Part shown: piece after piece, positions 11,001-23,097 of the stretch
How positions within the stretch are numbered: the first letter of the stretch is position 1
How the letters are laid out: the number at the start of each line of letters is the position of its first letter
Assembly (NCBI GenBank): GCA_016858145.1
Contig: JAEHOE010000212.1
Coordinates: forward strand, 1 to 64,000
Direction of reading: 5' to 3'
Length of the DNA stretch: 64,000 nt
Source of the DNA: Edaphochlamys debaryana
Taxonomy: Eukaryota; Chlorophyta; Chlorophyceae; Chlamydomonadales
Program-made: the position numbers and the translations under genes
Notes under the pieces: model-generated
The model's database searches: none
Told to the model about the DNA's origin: nothing
Seen by the model: only the letters and a program-made list of their open reading frames with translations

Positions 11001-14000
11001 ATGGCGCACGAGACGCAGCTCATCACCAAGCGCGCGTGGCAGGGGCCTGGTGGTCCCGAGGGCTACCTCACGGTAACAAATGCCAGTTTGAGGTGGCAGC
11101 CGGCGCACACCGGCCCCGAGCTGTGCATTCCGCTGGCGTCCATCTCAAGTGAGCACAGCCTGAAGGTCTCGGGGACCCTGATATTGAGCGGGAAGGGCCG
11201 ATGTCGATGCGCTGGGGAGGTCTCATCTAGAGGGGTGGACGGGCCCTGACACATACAACCTGGGTGGGGCTTGGGCACGGTGTGTGGCACGCTACCGGGC
11301 GCTGAGCGGATCTTCCCCATCCCGCCCCCTGCCCCGCCCCCCCGCCTCTCAGACCAGCAGCGGGCCAAGGATAAGCCCCTGGTCCGCATCGCCCTGGGCC
11401 CCGCCCCCGCCGCCCCCGGGGGACCCCCGCCTGGGCCCACGCACCACGTGTTTGCGTTTGAGAGCGTGGCGGACCGGGATGCGGCGCTGGACGTACTCAC
11501 CAAGGTGCGAGGCGGGGTCAGGAGTGGGCAACCCTGCAAGGACTCTTAGGGCTTTGAGAGGAAGCAACGGTGCATGCTGGAACATGGGCACAGGGCGTAG
11601 TGCCCTTCTGACGTCACATGCGGGCACACGGTACGCGGTTGCCCTCGTCCCCAGCACCCAGACCCCTGGCCCTCTCCCCCCGCCCCTCCCCCTCCCGCGG
11701 CCTGCAGGTCATTGCGGCCCTGTCTGCCGGCTCGGGCGGTGCGGCGCCCGGGGGCGCCCCGGGCAAGGGTGCCGCCCCCGAGGGCCCTGCGGTGGCGGGG
11801 GGCTTCACGCGGCAGCAGCGCCAGGCCATGCTGGCCAGGGACCCGTGAGGGGGGAGGGGGAGGAGGGGGGAGGGTAGGGGGGCAAAGAGGGGCTGGAGGC
11901 GGAGGACGGGGCCCTGGGACTGCACCGGGGGACCGGGCTGGCGCGCATGACGGGCTGCCCCACCTCCCGCTTCCATCACCCCCGCCTCCCGCTCACTCCC
12001 TTCGGATCCACACACCCCCTCCCCCAATCCCCCCTGCGTCCCTCAGCGACCTGCGTGCGCTGTGGGAGGACCTGGTGGGGGGCGGGGCGGTGTCCGAGGG
12101 CGACTTCTGGTCGGGAGTGGCGGCTCGGCTGGCGGCGGCGCAGCCCTCGGCCTGGGGCACGGCCGGGGGCGGGGGCGGCCCGGGGGCGCCGCGGCGGCGC
12201 CTGGGCCTCAGCAACATCCTGCAGCGAGTGGAGGTGGGGCGGGGGGGGGGTCGGGAGGGGGCAGAGGAGAGAAGGGGAGATGGGGCATGAGGCTGGCAAT
12301 GAGGCCCATGGTTGCAGCGGCCCGGGAGACGGGAGAGGGGTGTTCGAGACTGAGTAGGGTCGCGTTGGAGGGGGCAAGGGAAGGGGGGTGGGGAAGACTC
12401 AAGGGGGAGGGGTGCGGGGCTCAGGCTTGCGGGAGGCCCAGGCAATTGAGCCAGGGTCATGGCGGCGTGGGGGCAAGGTGCCTGCCTGCCTGCCTCCCCG
12501 AGGTACCCCACCCACCCCACCCCTCGTTCCGCTCAACCCCCCCTCCCCAGGCGGAGGTGGACGGGCGGCACCAGCGCGTGCTGAGGGTCTCGCTGAGCCC
12601 CGAGCAGGTGCGGTAAGGGAGGAGAAGGGGGGGGGGGGTGATTTTCGGAGCATTGGAGCTGAGCGGCAGCCAGCGAGCCCGATGCGCACCGAGGTCCAGA
12701 GCGAATGATCCAGCGGGCTCCAGCAGCGGCTCCGGCGACGGCTGCTCTGACGAGTGGCGTAGGCTAGAGCGGCTAGACCTGACTCTAGAGCAATCTTAGT
12801 GCAGTGTGTAGGCGAGCTCGCTGGGCTGGCGTGCGTGCGTGCCGTCGGGTATTTTGAGTTGCGTTGGGAGGAGTAAGGTCAGGGTAGCCGTTCCGGCCGG
12901 CCCGCAGAGTGTGCGTCCCTCCCCCGCCCTGAGGTGTGGCCGCCTCGGCCGGCGGGCTATGCTTGCAGTACGGCGTCCCCTTACCCCCTTCACTCCTTGT
13001 CCCCCTCCCTATGCCCTTCCTCCCCCCCCCCAGGTTGCCCAGATCTTCGCCGAGCAGCCCGCCGTGCTGCGCGCCTACCGGGAGCACGTGCCGCACCGCA
13101 TGGCGGAGGAGGACTTCTGGCGGCGGTACGTGCGGCACGAGATGCACAAGGAGGTGGGGAGGGGGGGAAGGGAGGGGGGGAGAAAGGGGGTAGGGGACGA
13201 TGCACAAGGACGCGGGTGCTTGAGGGGGGCGGACGTCGTCGTGGGGACCTCACAAGGTGCCTCGTGCAGTCCCACCGCCGCTCACCTGAATGCCCCACAC
13301 CCCTCACCGCGTCCCCATGCCAACCCAACCTCACCCACCCGCCCCCCCCCCCTCCCAGAGCAAGCGCAAGGCCCGCGCCGAGGGCCTGGGCCCCGCCGCC
13401 GCCGCCGCAGCGGTGGTGGACGACGCGGGGGGGGACATCTTCCGCGAGGCGGCGGCGGCGGTGGCGGCGGAGGCGGCCGCGCGGCCCGGCGCCGCCGCCG
13501 CCGCCCGCGAGGCCGTGGACCCCTCCCTGGACCTGGGGGCCAGCGAGGGGGAGCGCTACACGGGGCACGGCACGGCGCACGCGGCCACACGGGTGGGGTG
13601 GGGTGGGGTGGGTTGGGGTGGAGGGGCCTGGGGCAGGGGCCTCAAGCGGGGGTGAGGGTGTTGTCCAGGGCCTACTCCCAAGCCCGCCCTACTTGAGGAA
13701 AGAGAGATGAGCCTTGGACCCGGGACTAGCTCACGTCCAGTCACCCCGACGCCCGCCCCACTGCGCCTCTCCACCGCTTCCCTCCCCCCCTGGCTCTCCC
13801 TCCCACCTCCCTCTCCCCTCCACCGCTTCCCGCTTATCAGCTTCAAACGCCCCCGCTTCCCCTCAGGAGCCCGAGCTGGACTCCGAGCGCCTGGCCGCCG
13901 CCCCGGGGGGGGCCCACGGCCCCCACGAGGACCCCGACGACCTGGCGGCCGCCCTCAACCGCCACGGGGAGGTGGTGCTGCAGGTGGGGGGGAGACGTGG

Positions 14001-15640
14001 AAGGAACCTGCAGCACACTACCGTTAAGAGCAGGCAGGCGGGCCTCCAGACCCCGTTTGCCTGACCCACGTCCATGTCCGTGAAGACACACATCAGGACA
14101 GGGGATGGTACCCAGCCGCCTGCAGGCCCTCACCCTTCCTCTCCTCCCCTCGTCACCCCTCCCACCCCCATCCCCCACCCCCAGGGCGTGGAGGCGCTGG
14201 CCCGTGTGGAGGCGCAGCTGCGGGCGGCGGCGGCCGGGGGCAAGGCGCCCCCTCACCCGCACGGCCACCACCAGGGGGGGCATGGGGGGGCGGCGGAGGG
14301 CGCCGAGGGGGCGCCGGGGGGCCGGCGGCGGCGGCGGCACAGCTCGGGCCTGGAGGACCTGCACGCGCCCCCCGCCCCCGCGCTGGAGGCCCTCCGCATC
14401 GCCGACCCGCGCCGATACTTCGAGCGCTCGGGGGGGGCGGGGGCGGGGGCGGAGCACGCGGACGCCATGGACCTGGGCCTGGGGATGGGCCTGGGCCTGG
14501 GGCCCGGCGGGGGCCTGGCCGGGGCCCTGTCCTGCGTGGACCCGGGGCGCCTGCCGCTGCCCCCGGTGGCCCCCGCCGAGGCCCAGGCGGCGCTGCTGGA
14601 GGCCACCCCCCTGGCACGGGTGCAGGCGGAGGACGAGGCGGCGGGTGGGTGGGGGTGGGGGGGGGGGCTGGGGAAGGGGAGGGGGCCGCACGCCCAAAAG
14701 GATTGAAAGGCGCGCCAGACCCTGCACAGTGCGGGGCTTGCACCACGCCCTGACCCCCACCCCACCCACCCACCCACCAGTGATGCCTTGCTCTTGTGCC
14801 CCCCAGGCCCCGGCGGCGCGCCCGTGCCCCGCGCCTCCGCGGGCGCCCCCCGCGACCCCGCCTCCTCGCTGCCCCGCGAGACCATGGCCGCACTGCGCCG
14901 CACCGCGCTGGCCGTGAACGAGGCGTGCAGGCACTTCTGGAGGTGCGTGCCGCCCAACACGGCGGCGCGGAGGGACAAGGTGCGGCGGGGGGCGGGGAGA
15001 GGGAGGTGGGGCTTTGCGGGGAAGCCGGAATGAGGGTGCAGCTGGAAAGGAAGGGCCACGCGCCCACCCTCTGAGCTCAGGGTGCAGAGGCCCCGCCTCA
15101 GCCTCAACCTCCTCGCTACCACTTCGCCGCCCCCCTCCCTCCCACACCCCCGCCACCCCCACCACCCCAGGCCTCCCGGCTGGTGCGGCTGCTTGAGGCC
15201 AAGCGCTCCGAGGTGGAGGCGCTCAACGACCGCGCGAGGGGCGTGGAGGGGCGCTTCATCCGGCAGCTGCTCAAGCCGCCCATGGACATGCTGCTCACGG
15301 CGCTGGTCAGGTGGGGGGGAGGGGAAGGGGGGTGATTTTCGGAAGGGGGAAGGTGGCAGGCGGAGGGGGGGGAGCAGAGAGCGATCTCAGGAGTAACGTT
15401 GAGGATCACTTTGGTCAAACAGCCGGAACTGAACTAAGAGTGCGGTATCTCGAGGGTCGCCCTGTTCAGACAGCCGTCGGTGCAACCAACTGCTGTGCCC
15501 ACGCCCGCCACTCACATCCGCCCCTACCCACCCCACCCCACCCCACCCCACCCCGCCCCGCCCCGCCCTGCCACTCCCCACCCCGCAGGTGGGACGAGGA
15601 GCTGCAGAAGCACCCCCACCCCCCGCACGGCAAGGGATGA
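11001..15640 (+). CDS. TFB1: TFIIH core subunit p62/TFB1 (GTF2H1)
   Basis: Scaffold subunit of TFIIH, used in RNA polymerase II initiation and nucleotide-excision repair. Twelve exons: 11001-11148, 11353-11504, 11708-11844, 12047-12233, 12551-12607, 13034-13153, 13359-13592, 13867-13983, 14185-14644, 14807-14979, 15171-15310, 15589-15640 (658 aa, phases agree). Order: N-terminal PH-like domain (GYLTVTNASLRWQP, VRIALGP, HHVFAFESVADRDAALDVL); BSD1 (DLRALWEDL...EGDFWSGV); BSD2 (AEEDFWRRYVRHEMHKE); an acidic/Ala-rich middle; a Gly/His-rich insert with PRRYFERSGG; and the conserved C-terminal helix region (NEACRHFWRCVPP, IRQLLKPPMDMLLTALVRWD). The ATG at 11001 begins the family's usual N-terminus. 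Exons 7 and 9 are longer and lower in complexity than in animals. Exon edges are inferred. Confidence 0.93.
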
Positions 15641-17247
15641 GCGCCAGCGGCAGGGGGGGAGAAGGGGGCTCGGACCGGGCAGGGGCCTGGGGACGGGGGA
15701 CACGGGGGGGAAGGGCCAGGCCACGCGCTCGCGAAGGGAACAGCGCGCTAGCAGCTATGCGGAAGGAATCTCAGCCGGAACAGGGAGGCGGGGTGCAGCG
15801 CCGAGCTGCCGGCGGGCGGGAGTGCGGGAGTGCGAGTGTCGGAGTGTGGCGACGCAATTCGGCTGGGGAGCGGGGAGGCAGGGCGCTCAGCAGGGAGACC
15901 GCAGCAGGGGGGCAGGCGGGGGCAGGCCTGGAGGTGAGGCGGTGCTGAAGGAGGGGGCTGAGCGGAGAGTGAGCAGTAACGGATGCACACACGGAGGGGG
16001 CTGTGGGGGCAGCAGCTGCCCGCACAGACGAGGGCCCACCAATGCGGCAACTGGACCAGGTGTCTTGTGCGGGGAGTCCCGCCTTGAGCCCAGAACCCGG
16101 AACGGCTTGTGCTTCTTCAGCCACTCAACGCCTCCAGTGCATCATGCGTGTACAGCCGTGCAACCGCAGGACCGACGGGATGGCCGGTACAGCCCCACAG
16201 CCTTGTTTGGGGGTTCTATGCTCGCAGGGGCCGTGCAGCGTAGTCCGGACGACGACGAAGGGGGATGCAGCTGAACGCAACTAGGCTGTGCGCAACGCAA
16301 CAGAAAGAGGGAGAGGCCGAGCGACAGGCAAGAACAGCAGCCGCACGGGGGATCCTAGGGCCCGCACCACGCAACGCGTTCGGACACGCCACTTATCTTT
16401 CCTACGCCATCTTGTGGTGCCGAGGCCCCCAGCGTGTGCGTGCAGGCGTCCGCTTGTCCCAGAACGTGGCGCAAGCTCACCTGCAAGGCGGATGTGCGGA
16501 GCCTTGCCGGGGGGGCTCAGAGCCTTGCCGGGGGGGGCTCAGAGCCTTGCCGGGGGGGCTCAGAGCCTTGCCGGGGGGGGCTCAGAGCCTTGCCAGGGGG
16601 GCTCACGGCTCAGAGCCTTGCCGAGGGGGGCTCAAAGCCTTGCCGGGGGGGCTCAGAACCTTGCCGGGGGGGCTCAGAGCCTTGCCGGGGGGGCTCAGAG
16701 CCTTGCCGGGGGGGCTCAGAGCCTTGCCGAGGGGACCCCCACCCCCCCCGAGGCCCCGACCGACGACCGACCGTGAACTTTGGGCCCCCATACCGCTCCC
16801 AGCACCTACCCCCGCCCGATCGAGAACACATGTCGTACTGACCCACTCATGGGCTCCAGTGGGCGCCGCTTGGCTCAGTGGGCTACTGTAATGAGCAGCT
16901 GTGTGTGGCTTCTGCACGAGCATAAGGCCCATAGCTGGAAAGCTGCCTCATTGTCCAGGCATGACATTGCAGAGTCGTGCGGAGGTTGGGCGCAAGCTGG
17001 GGACCCTGGCAGGGCGCCCGGTCCCCGCTCTCCTGCCGTGGGATTGCTGGTCCGGCGCGGTCTTGAACAGGGCCCGACCCTTCCCTCCCCGCAAGTCTTC
17101 CTGCGCCCCTTCCATCTCCCCCCCCTCGTCAAATGAAGGGCACATCCAGACGTTACACTTCCTGCACACCATCGCCATCAGCTTGCCTCCTTATGAACTC
17201 CGCCCCAAGTCGTCGTGCTCCATGCCAGATCCCACCACCCATCCAAC
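15641..17247. other. Convergent intergenic region
   Basis: 1.6 kb between the 3' ends of TFB1 and the HhH-like gene. It holds an 11-copy tandem repeat (16499-16731) and otherwise unique sequence. No gene is supported. Confidence 0.5.
16499..16731. repeat. ~22-bp tandem array, 11 copies
   Basis: Eleven copies of GAGCCTTGCCGGGGGGGCTC, 21-23 bp each, varying mainly in G-run length. One copy carries an extra TCACGG, and three have point changes (CCAGG, CCGAGG). It lies between convergent genes. Confidence 0.95.
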
Positions 17248-19168
17248 CTACTTGCGTTTCTTACCCTTTCCGCTTCCCGCAGCTGCGCCTCCAGCCCCAC
17301 TCCCCTTCCGCTTTCCTTTCCCCGCCCCTCCCGCTGCCCCTCCCGCTACTGCTGCCGCTTTCCCCTTCGCCCCGCCCCCGCCCCCGCCCGAGCCCCCCGC
17401 CCCCAGCACCCCGGCGGCCCACAGGCAGCGCTCCACGTCCGCTGCCCCCCACGCACCGCCCCCGCCCTCGCCCCCGCTCCCGCCCGCACCCTCGCCTGCA
17501 GGTTCCCCCTGCCCAGACCCCGAGCTCCCTGCCCCCCCTGCTGCCCCCTCCGCTGCCCCCCCCGCCGCCCCCAGCGCCCGCGCCTTCGCCCGCAGCGCCC
17601 GGGCCAGGTCCAGGTAGGCCTGCGGGAGCGGGGAAGGGGGGGGGGAAGGGAAGAAAGCAGGCGTGAAGCTCGCACAGAAGGCACTTGAGGCTCTCTCGCA
17701 TGACCCACATCAGCCGCACTCCTCCACGCCGAGTCCGAAACCCCTCACGCCTCTCACGCCCCGCGCCTCCCCTCTACTCCCTTCCCTCTTTCCCCCCCCC
17801 TTCCCCGCACCCCCGCCCCACCTTGTCCGTGTAGTCCCCCTTGCGCCCCACCGCCACCGCCAGCGCCTCGTCACCCATGTACGGCAGGTCGTAGGGGCGG
17901 GCGGCGGACAGTAGCGCGGAGGCAGTGGCGGGGCCTGGGGTCGAGTTTGGGTTTCGGAGTTTGCGAAGGGGCAGGACTTAAAGGGCCCGACGGGCGGGGG
18001 TTGGGAGTTGGGGGCCGTCGGGATGCTGCCACCCGCATGCGCTATGCGCGTGGGGTGGCTGGCAGCGACGTGAGGGGGGCGCCGCGGCGCCAGCAGCTGG
18101 GGAGAGCAGCCGAACGCCGCAGCCGCGGGGCCGCCGCCAGCCTCCACACAGCGCAAACCCACGGCCACCACCATCCCCTGCGACTCCACACCCGGTCCGC
18201 TGCCGCGCCCTCCCCACGCACCCACTCCCTTGAGAGCCGTCAGAGCCCCCAGCGCCTCCTTCAGAGGCCCCTCCGCAGCTCCTGGCCCCGAGCCCGACCC
18301 CTCCGGGGGTGGGCGGAAGGCGCGGAGGGCCTTCAGTGCCGCCCGTGAGGCCGCCTCCACTGCCCCCGCGGGCTACTCCAGGAGGTATGCGTGCATGGCG
18401 GGTGCGGGTGCGAGGGGACAGGGTGTCAAGGTGCCATCAGAGGCCACAGGACACAGGAGGGGCGGGAGACGGGGAGGTGTTCCGCAGCCCACTAGCGCAC
18501 TCGGCCTGGACCAGCGTGGCATCACCCGGGCCACAACCACCCCATCTAACCTGTTGCTGTGCGTACGACAGCAGCTTGGGCCGCCACTGGCCCCGGGCCA
18601 TCTTCCAGGCCACCTGGGGAGGGGCAGAGAAGGGAGGGGTGAGCTAAGCGCCGTCTACCCCGCCTGCTTGCCGCCTGCAACCTTCCATCCGTGCCGCCCA
18701 TCAGCCGGACTCACCAAATTCTCTAGAGCACTGCGGTCGATGCTGGGGGCGTTGGCCCCGCTATCCGCCAGAGAGGCAGGGAGTTCTTCGAGGTACCACT
18801 GCGGCGGCATGGCAACAGGGGCGGGGTTGCGGAGAGATGCCGTGCTGCGGCCGTGAGCAGCGTTCCTCCGCCGCTGCCCACCATACCTGCTTATTATACT
18901 TGACGCTGACCTTTTGCGACCTCCACGCCTGGACGCACCCACTCTGACGTTTGCTTGGCAAGGGGAGCACTGGGCTCCCAGTGCTTGAGCACTGAAGCGG
19001 AGGGCGTACCTTATCAAGGGCTGGAAGTTCCTTCTTTGCCGCCTTTTGCCCAGCCGCTGCTGTCACCGCTTGGGGGTAAGCCGCGCGAACAATGCGCCAT
19101 AGCGCGGGATCCTCGCTTGCCCACAGTTCCCCAGGCCCTGGCAGCTGGCTCTCTGTCGGCTCTGTCAT
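17248..19168 (-). CDS. Conserved helix-hairpin-helix-like protein, function unknown
   Basis: Six exons: 19168-19010, 18798-18715, 18613-18551, 18372-18222, 17934-17822, 17619-17248 (313 aa, phases agree). I recall a widespread eukaryotic family with the same motif order, without a known function: KWYLEELP near residue 55, then VAWKMARGQWRPKLLSYAQQ, a helical Ala-rich segment, LTALKGVGPATASALL, and DLPYMGDEALAVAVGRKGDY. LKGVGPATAS is a helix-hairpin-helix (GhG) signature as in DNA-binding and glycosylase-fold proteins, so nucleic-acid contact is plausible but unproven. The tail (last ~110 residues) is Gly/Ala-rich and ends in a basic KGKKRK, a possible nuclear or nucleolar signal. Only 202 bp separate its ATG from the divergent RRM gene. 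Confidence 0.82.
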
Positions 19169-19370
19169 ATTGTTGGATCACTGGTATCTGCGGAACAGTG
19201 GGCCTGGCGCTGGCTGGGGCCTGTGTGCCGGTGTGCTGTGCGATGCGATTGTTGGCCGAGCAAGTTGGGCGACAGAGGCCCTGTTCCTGCGGTTGATTAT
19301 TGCTTTACTGAGCTGTAGGGTTGTGAGCACCAGCAGTCAAGCGTAACCGCGTGTGGAACGCAGCCTGGAA
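19169..19370. promoter_or_regulatory. Compact bidirectional promoter
   Basis: 202 bp between the ATGs of the HhH-like gene (minus) and the PHIP1-like gene (plus). Both promoters and both 5' UTRs must fit here unless UTR introns or overlapping transcripts exist. Confidence 0.6.
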
Positions 19371-22300
19371 ATGGGCAAAGCCGACAAGGTGAACAAGGCG
19401 ACGAGCGCCGAATAGAGTCGGCTGAACGTTTGTATATCGAGCTTAACTTGTTTGGGTTCTGTCTTTGGTTGCAGGCAAAGCCTGCGGCGCAAGCTGCCGG
19501 CCGTGTGCCGCTGGTGGAAGGCGGCAGGCCACTCTTGTACCCTCGGTACAATAGCGTGGATGAGCTGCTGAAGGTGCGTTACTGAGGGCTACGGGGGCCA
19601 CCCACGTCGTCCGGCATGCGGCGGCGGTGGCATTGCACCAAACCATCGCGCTTGTTCCTGTCGCAGCTCGGCAAGGCGGACGACACCGCGGCACAGCCCG
19701 CCGAGGAGCCCGCTGCCGAGCGGCCCAGCAAGAAGCAGAAGCGCTCGGCCGCGGCCGCAGCGGCCGGGACACCAGCCCCCGCTGCCGAGGACGGCGAGGG
19801 CGAGGGCGATGCGGCCAAGAGCAGCAAGTTCCTCGAGGTGGGGGAGGACGGTCTCACCTACAAGCAGCGGCGGCAGGCGCGGAGGGCGGCGGAGCGGGCG
19901 GCCAAGGAGGCGGAGGCAGCGGCAGCAAAAGCAGCGGCCGCAGCGGCGGGGGAGGCTGCGGGGACAGCGGAGCCCGCGGAGGCCAAGGCTGCTCCCGGTG
20001 CGGTGCTCGGGGCTGGTGCGGGGTGCTTGCGGTATTCAGGGGGGAGGCCACTCACCCTTGTGGAGTGTGACGGAACTTGCGGACAGGGTTGAGCGTGGAA
20101 ACACTGGTGTGGGCCACCGTGGATCAAAGGGGCGCTCTACGGTACCCCGCGACACCCCTCCCGCAAGCGCCCTCCTTACCCCCATCCCCCATCCCTGCTT
20201 CTCCCCAGAGGCCAACGGCGATGCCGCGGAGCCCGCTGCTGCCGGCGCCAGTGCCAGCGCCAAGAAGGGCAAGCGGGCGCGCGCCGAGGCAGCCGCAGCG
20301 GCAGCCCCAGCCCCGGCCGCTGCCCCGGCCGCCAACGGCGCCGCTGCCGGCGCCCGTCCCGCCGCCCCCGCGGGTGCCAACACGGAGGAGGCGGCCCGCA
20401 TGCGCGCAGTGCTGGGCTTCACAGCGGGGGCGGGCGCGGGGGCGGGCCTGAGCCTGGGGGCGCTGGCGGCCGCACCCGCGCCCGCACCCGCGCCCGCGGC
20501 CGCGGCCAAGGAGGCAGCATCGGAGGAGGAGGAGCAGGAGGATGGGTCTAAGAGCAAGAAGGCTAAGAAGGAGAAGAAGGAGAAGAAGGGGAAGAAGAGC
20601 AAGGGCGGGGAGGCGGAGGCCGAGGAGCAGGCGCCGGCGCCGGCGCCAGCGGAGGAGGCCAAGCCGGCCGAGGCGCCGGCGGCCGCGGCCCCAGGGCCCG
20701 GCAGCGCGGGGACAGGCGGCAAGGCGGCGCAGGCTCAGGCCCGGGCGGGGGCGGGCGCTGGGGGGAAGCACTTCTCGTTCGCCTTCCAGGTGCGGGGGGT
20801 AAGGGCAGGGCTCAGGGGACTAAGGGGGACCCGCTTTGACGCAGGCGGGGGTCCGGGGTGATGGCCTCATGGAGTGTAGCCCGGGTGCCTCCTCCCGGGC
20901 GTGGGGCCAGCAGTGACTCGACTGGGGCCTCTCCCAGGCGCGGTGGGCATGGGGCGCGGGTGAGGTTGCAGACGCGGCGGCCCGACGCACACGGCTGCAC
21001 GCGCGGCACGGCTGCTGTCATGACACGGCTAGATAGCAGGCAGATGGGTGCGGGCAGACTTGGCCGAGGGAAGGCGGTGTTGTGCTGCTTGCTCCCTCAC
21101 TGCCATGCCCTTCCCTCCCTTCCCCCCCCCCCCGCCCCCCCCCCAGGTCCAGGCCCAGGTGGCCGCCGAGACCGAGGCCAAGCTGGCGAGGCTCATGGCG
21201 CTGGACGCCACCAAGGACGGATTCGTGCCGCGGAGGGTGGGGCGGGGGCGAAGGGGGGAAGGGGGCTGGCCTGCACAAGAAGATAGGGTCAGCACACAAA
21301 CTCACCGCCCCACACCCAGCGTTGCCTTGTGGGCTCACCCACCCTTTCCCCTTCCCTCCCCCTCCGCAGATATGGGTGAGCGGCCTGCCCCACGAGTTCG
21401 ACGAAGACACCATCCGCGAGTACTGGTCCTACTGCGGAGAGGTGCGGGGGGGGGCGGTGGGTGGAGGTGGCTGGGCAAGCCGCGACCACAGCGGGACCTG
21501 CTTCCTCGTCCTCTTGGGCCCCTGCCCGACACTTTTTCCACCCTCTCCGTGGCATCCCTGCCCGGCCCCCCTGGGCGCCTGCCCAACACGTTGCCGCCCT
21601 GGCCCTGGACCGTGCACGCATCCCCCATGAACCTTCTCCTGCGATTCCTCTGAGCCCTGCCCCTGTCTCCTCCTCCCCGGCCCCCAACCCTGCCCGCCCA
21701 GGTGGAGGCGCTGCACTGCCTGGTGTTCCCCGACTCGGGCAACTTCAACGGCACCGCCTTCATCACCTTCAAGACGCAGGTGGGGGGAGGGGCCCAGCGG
21801 GTGGGGGTGCCAGGGCTTGACAAGGGAGCAGGGGCGCGCCTGGTTACAGTGCCGGAATTATGCTCAGCCCAATCTCCCCCTGCACTTGCCCCCCCCCCCA
21901 GGAGGCCTACGAGGCGGCCCTCAAGTGCAATGGGGAGATGCTGGAGGGGCGCCCGCTGAGGGTGGGTGGAGGGGGGGGCGGGAGGGGCGCAGGAGGGGCC
22001 CGCGGGTTGCCAGCCGGGCAGTCGGCGGGCTGCGGACTGGCACTTGGGGGCTCGCGCACCCTTGTGACACGGATCTCAATCGGTCTGATTGGTGCGGCAA
22101 GATCACCTGACCAGGCGTTTGTGCGGGTCCCCCCCCCCCCCCCTGCACCCCAGTTCCCAGAGCACCAAGCACCAACACCCGCCCCGCCCCCCCCCTGCCG
22201 CCCAGGTTGAGAAGTGCAAGGCGGCCGCGGAGCTCAAGGGCAAGGCCCGCGCATCCTCGGCCTCGGCGGCCGCCGCCGCCGCCGCCGCCCCGGCCCCCGC

Positions 22301-23097
22301 CGCGCCCGCCCCCGCGGCGGCCTCCCCCGCCCCCGCCGCCCCCGCCTCCGCCCCTTCCGCCCCCGGCTCCGGCCCCGCCCCCGGCTACCCGGTGGCCTAC
22401 GTGGGCAACGTGGCCTTCGAGGCGGGGCTGCCCGAGCTCACGGCGCTGTTCACGGGGGCGGGGGCGGCGCCGGCCAAGGTGCGGCTGCACACGGACAAGG
22501 CCAGCGGCAGGTGAGGGGGGGCAGGGGGAGCCAGGAGGGGGGGGGGGATTGGGAAGGAAGGGAGCGGGGTTCACTGCCGGACAGCAGTGACGGTGGATCT
22601 TTCAACCCCTTGCGGAGCAAGGGGTGTGTGGATGAGGATGAAGTTGGACAAATTCTGAACCGGGGAGAGGGGTGGTGGGTGTGAGGGCCACTGCTATACT
22701 GCGGTGAGCGTAGCGTACCCACAGGCCTTCCCCTCCCAACCGCTCGCGGCTCTGCCCTCCATCCCCCCCCCCAGGTCCAAGGGCTTTGCGCACGTGCACT
22801 TCACCACGGACGCAGAGGTCATCAAGTGAGGGGGGGAAGGCTCCTGATAGGGGAGGGGGGGTCTCTGAAGATACGGGAGGAGGCAGTTGCGCGGACTCGG
22901 ACTCCATCCGCGAGCAGTGGGCACCTGTAGGTGTCCATTCCGCTGTCCACAGTCCAGCCGTGGCTGCTGGCGCTCAAGGCCTCCCCCTCCCCTCTCTACC
23001 GTCCTCCCCCAGGGCCGTGGCTCTGGACGGCACCATGTTCCACGGCCGCAAGATCCGGGTGTCGTACGCACAGCCCAAGCCGGGGGAGACGGCCTGA
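19371..23097 (+). CDS. PHIP1/nucleolin-like RNA-binding protein, two RRMs
   Basis: Eleven exons: 19371-19388, 19475-19573, 19667-19997, 20209-20789, 21147-21236, 21370-21441, 21702-21779, 21902-21961, 22206-22510, 22775-22825, 23013-23097 (589 aa, phases agree). A long Ala-rich, alternately acidic and Lys-rich N-terminal region (~residues 1-370, including SKKAKKEKKEKKGKKSKGG) resembles nucleolar proteins. RRM1: RNP2 IWVSGL, RNP1 NGTAFITF, with HCLVFPDSGNFNGTAF close to plant PHIP1 RRM1. A ~60-residue Ala/Pro linker follows. RRM2: RNP2 AYVGNV, RNP1 KGFAHVHF, ending GRKIRVSYAQPK. Likely a nucleolar rRNA-processing or RNA-transport factor. The first coding exon is only 18 nt (MGKADK). Confidence 0.88.
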
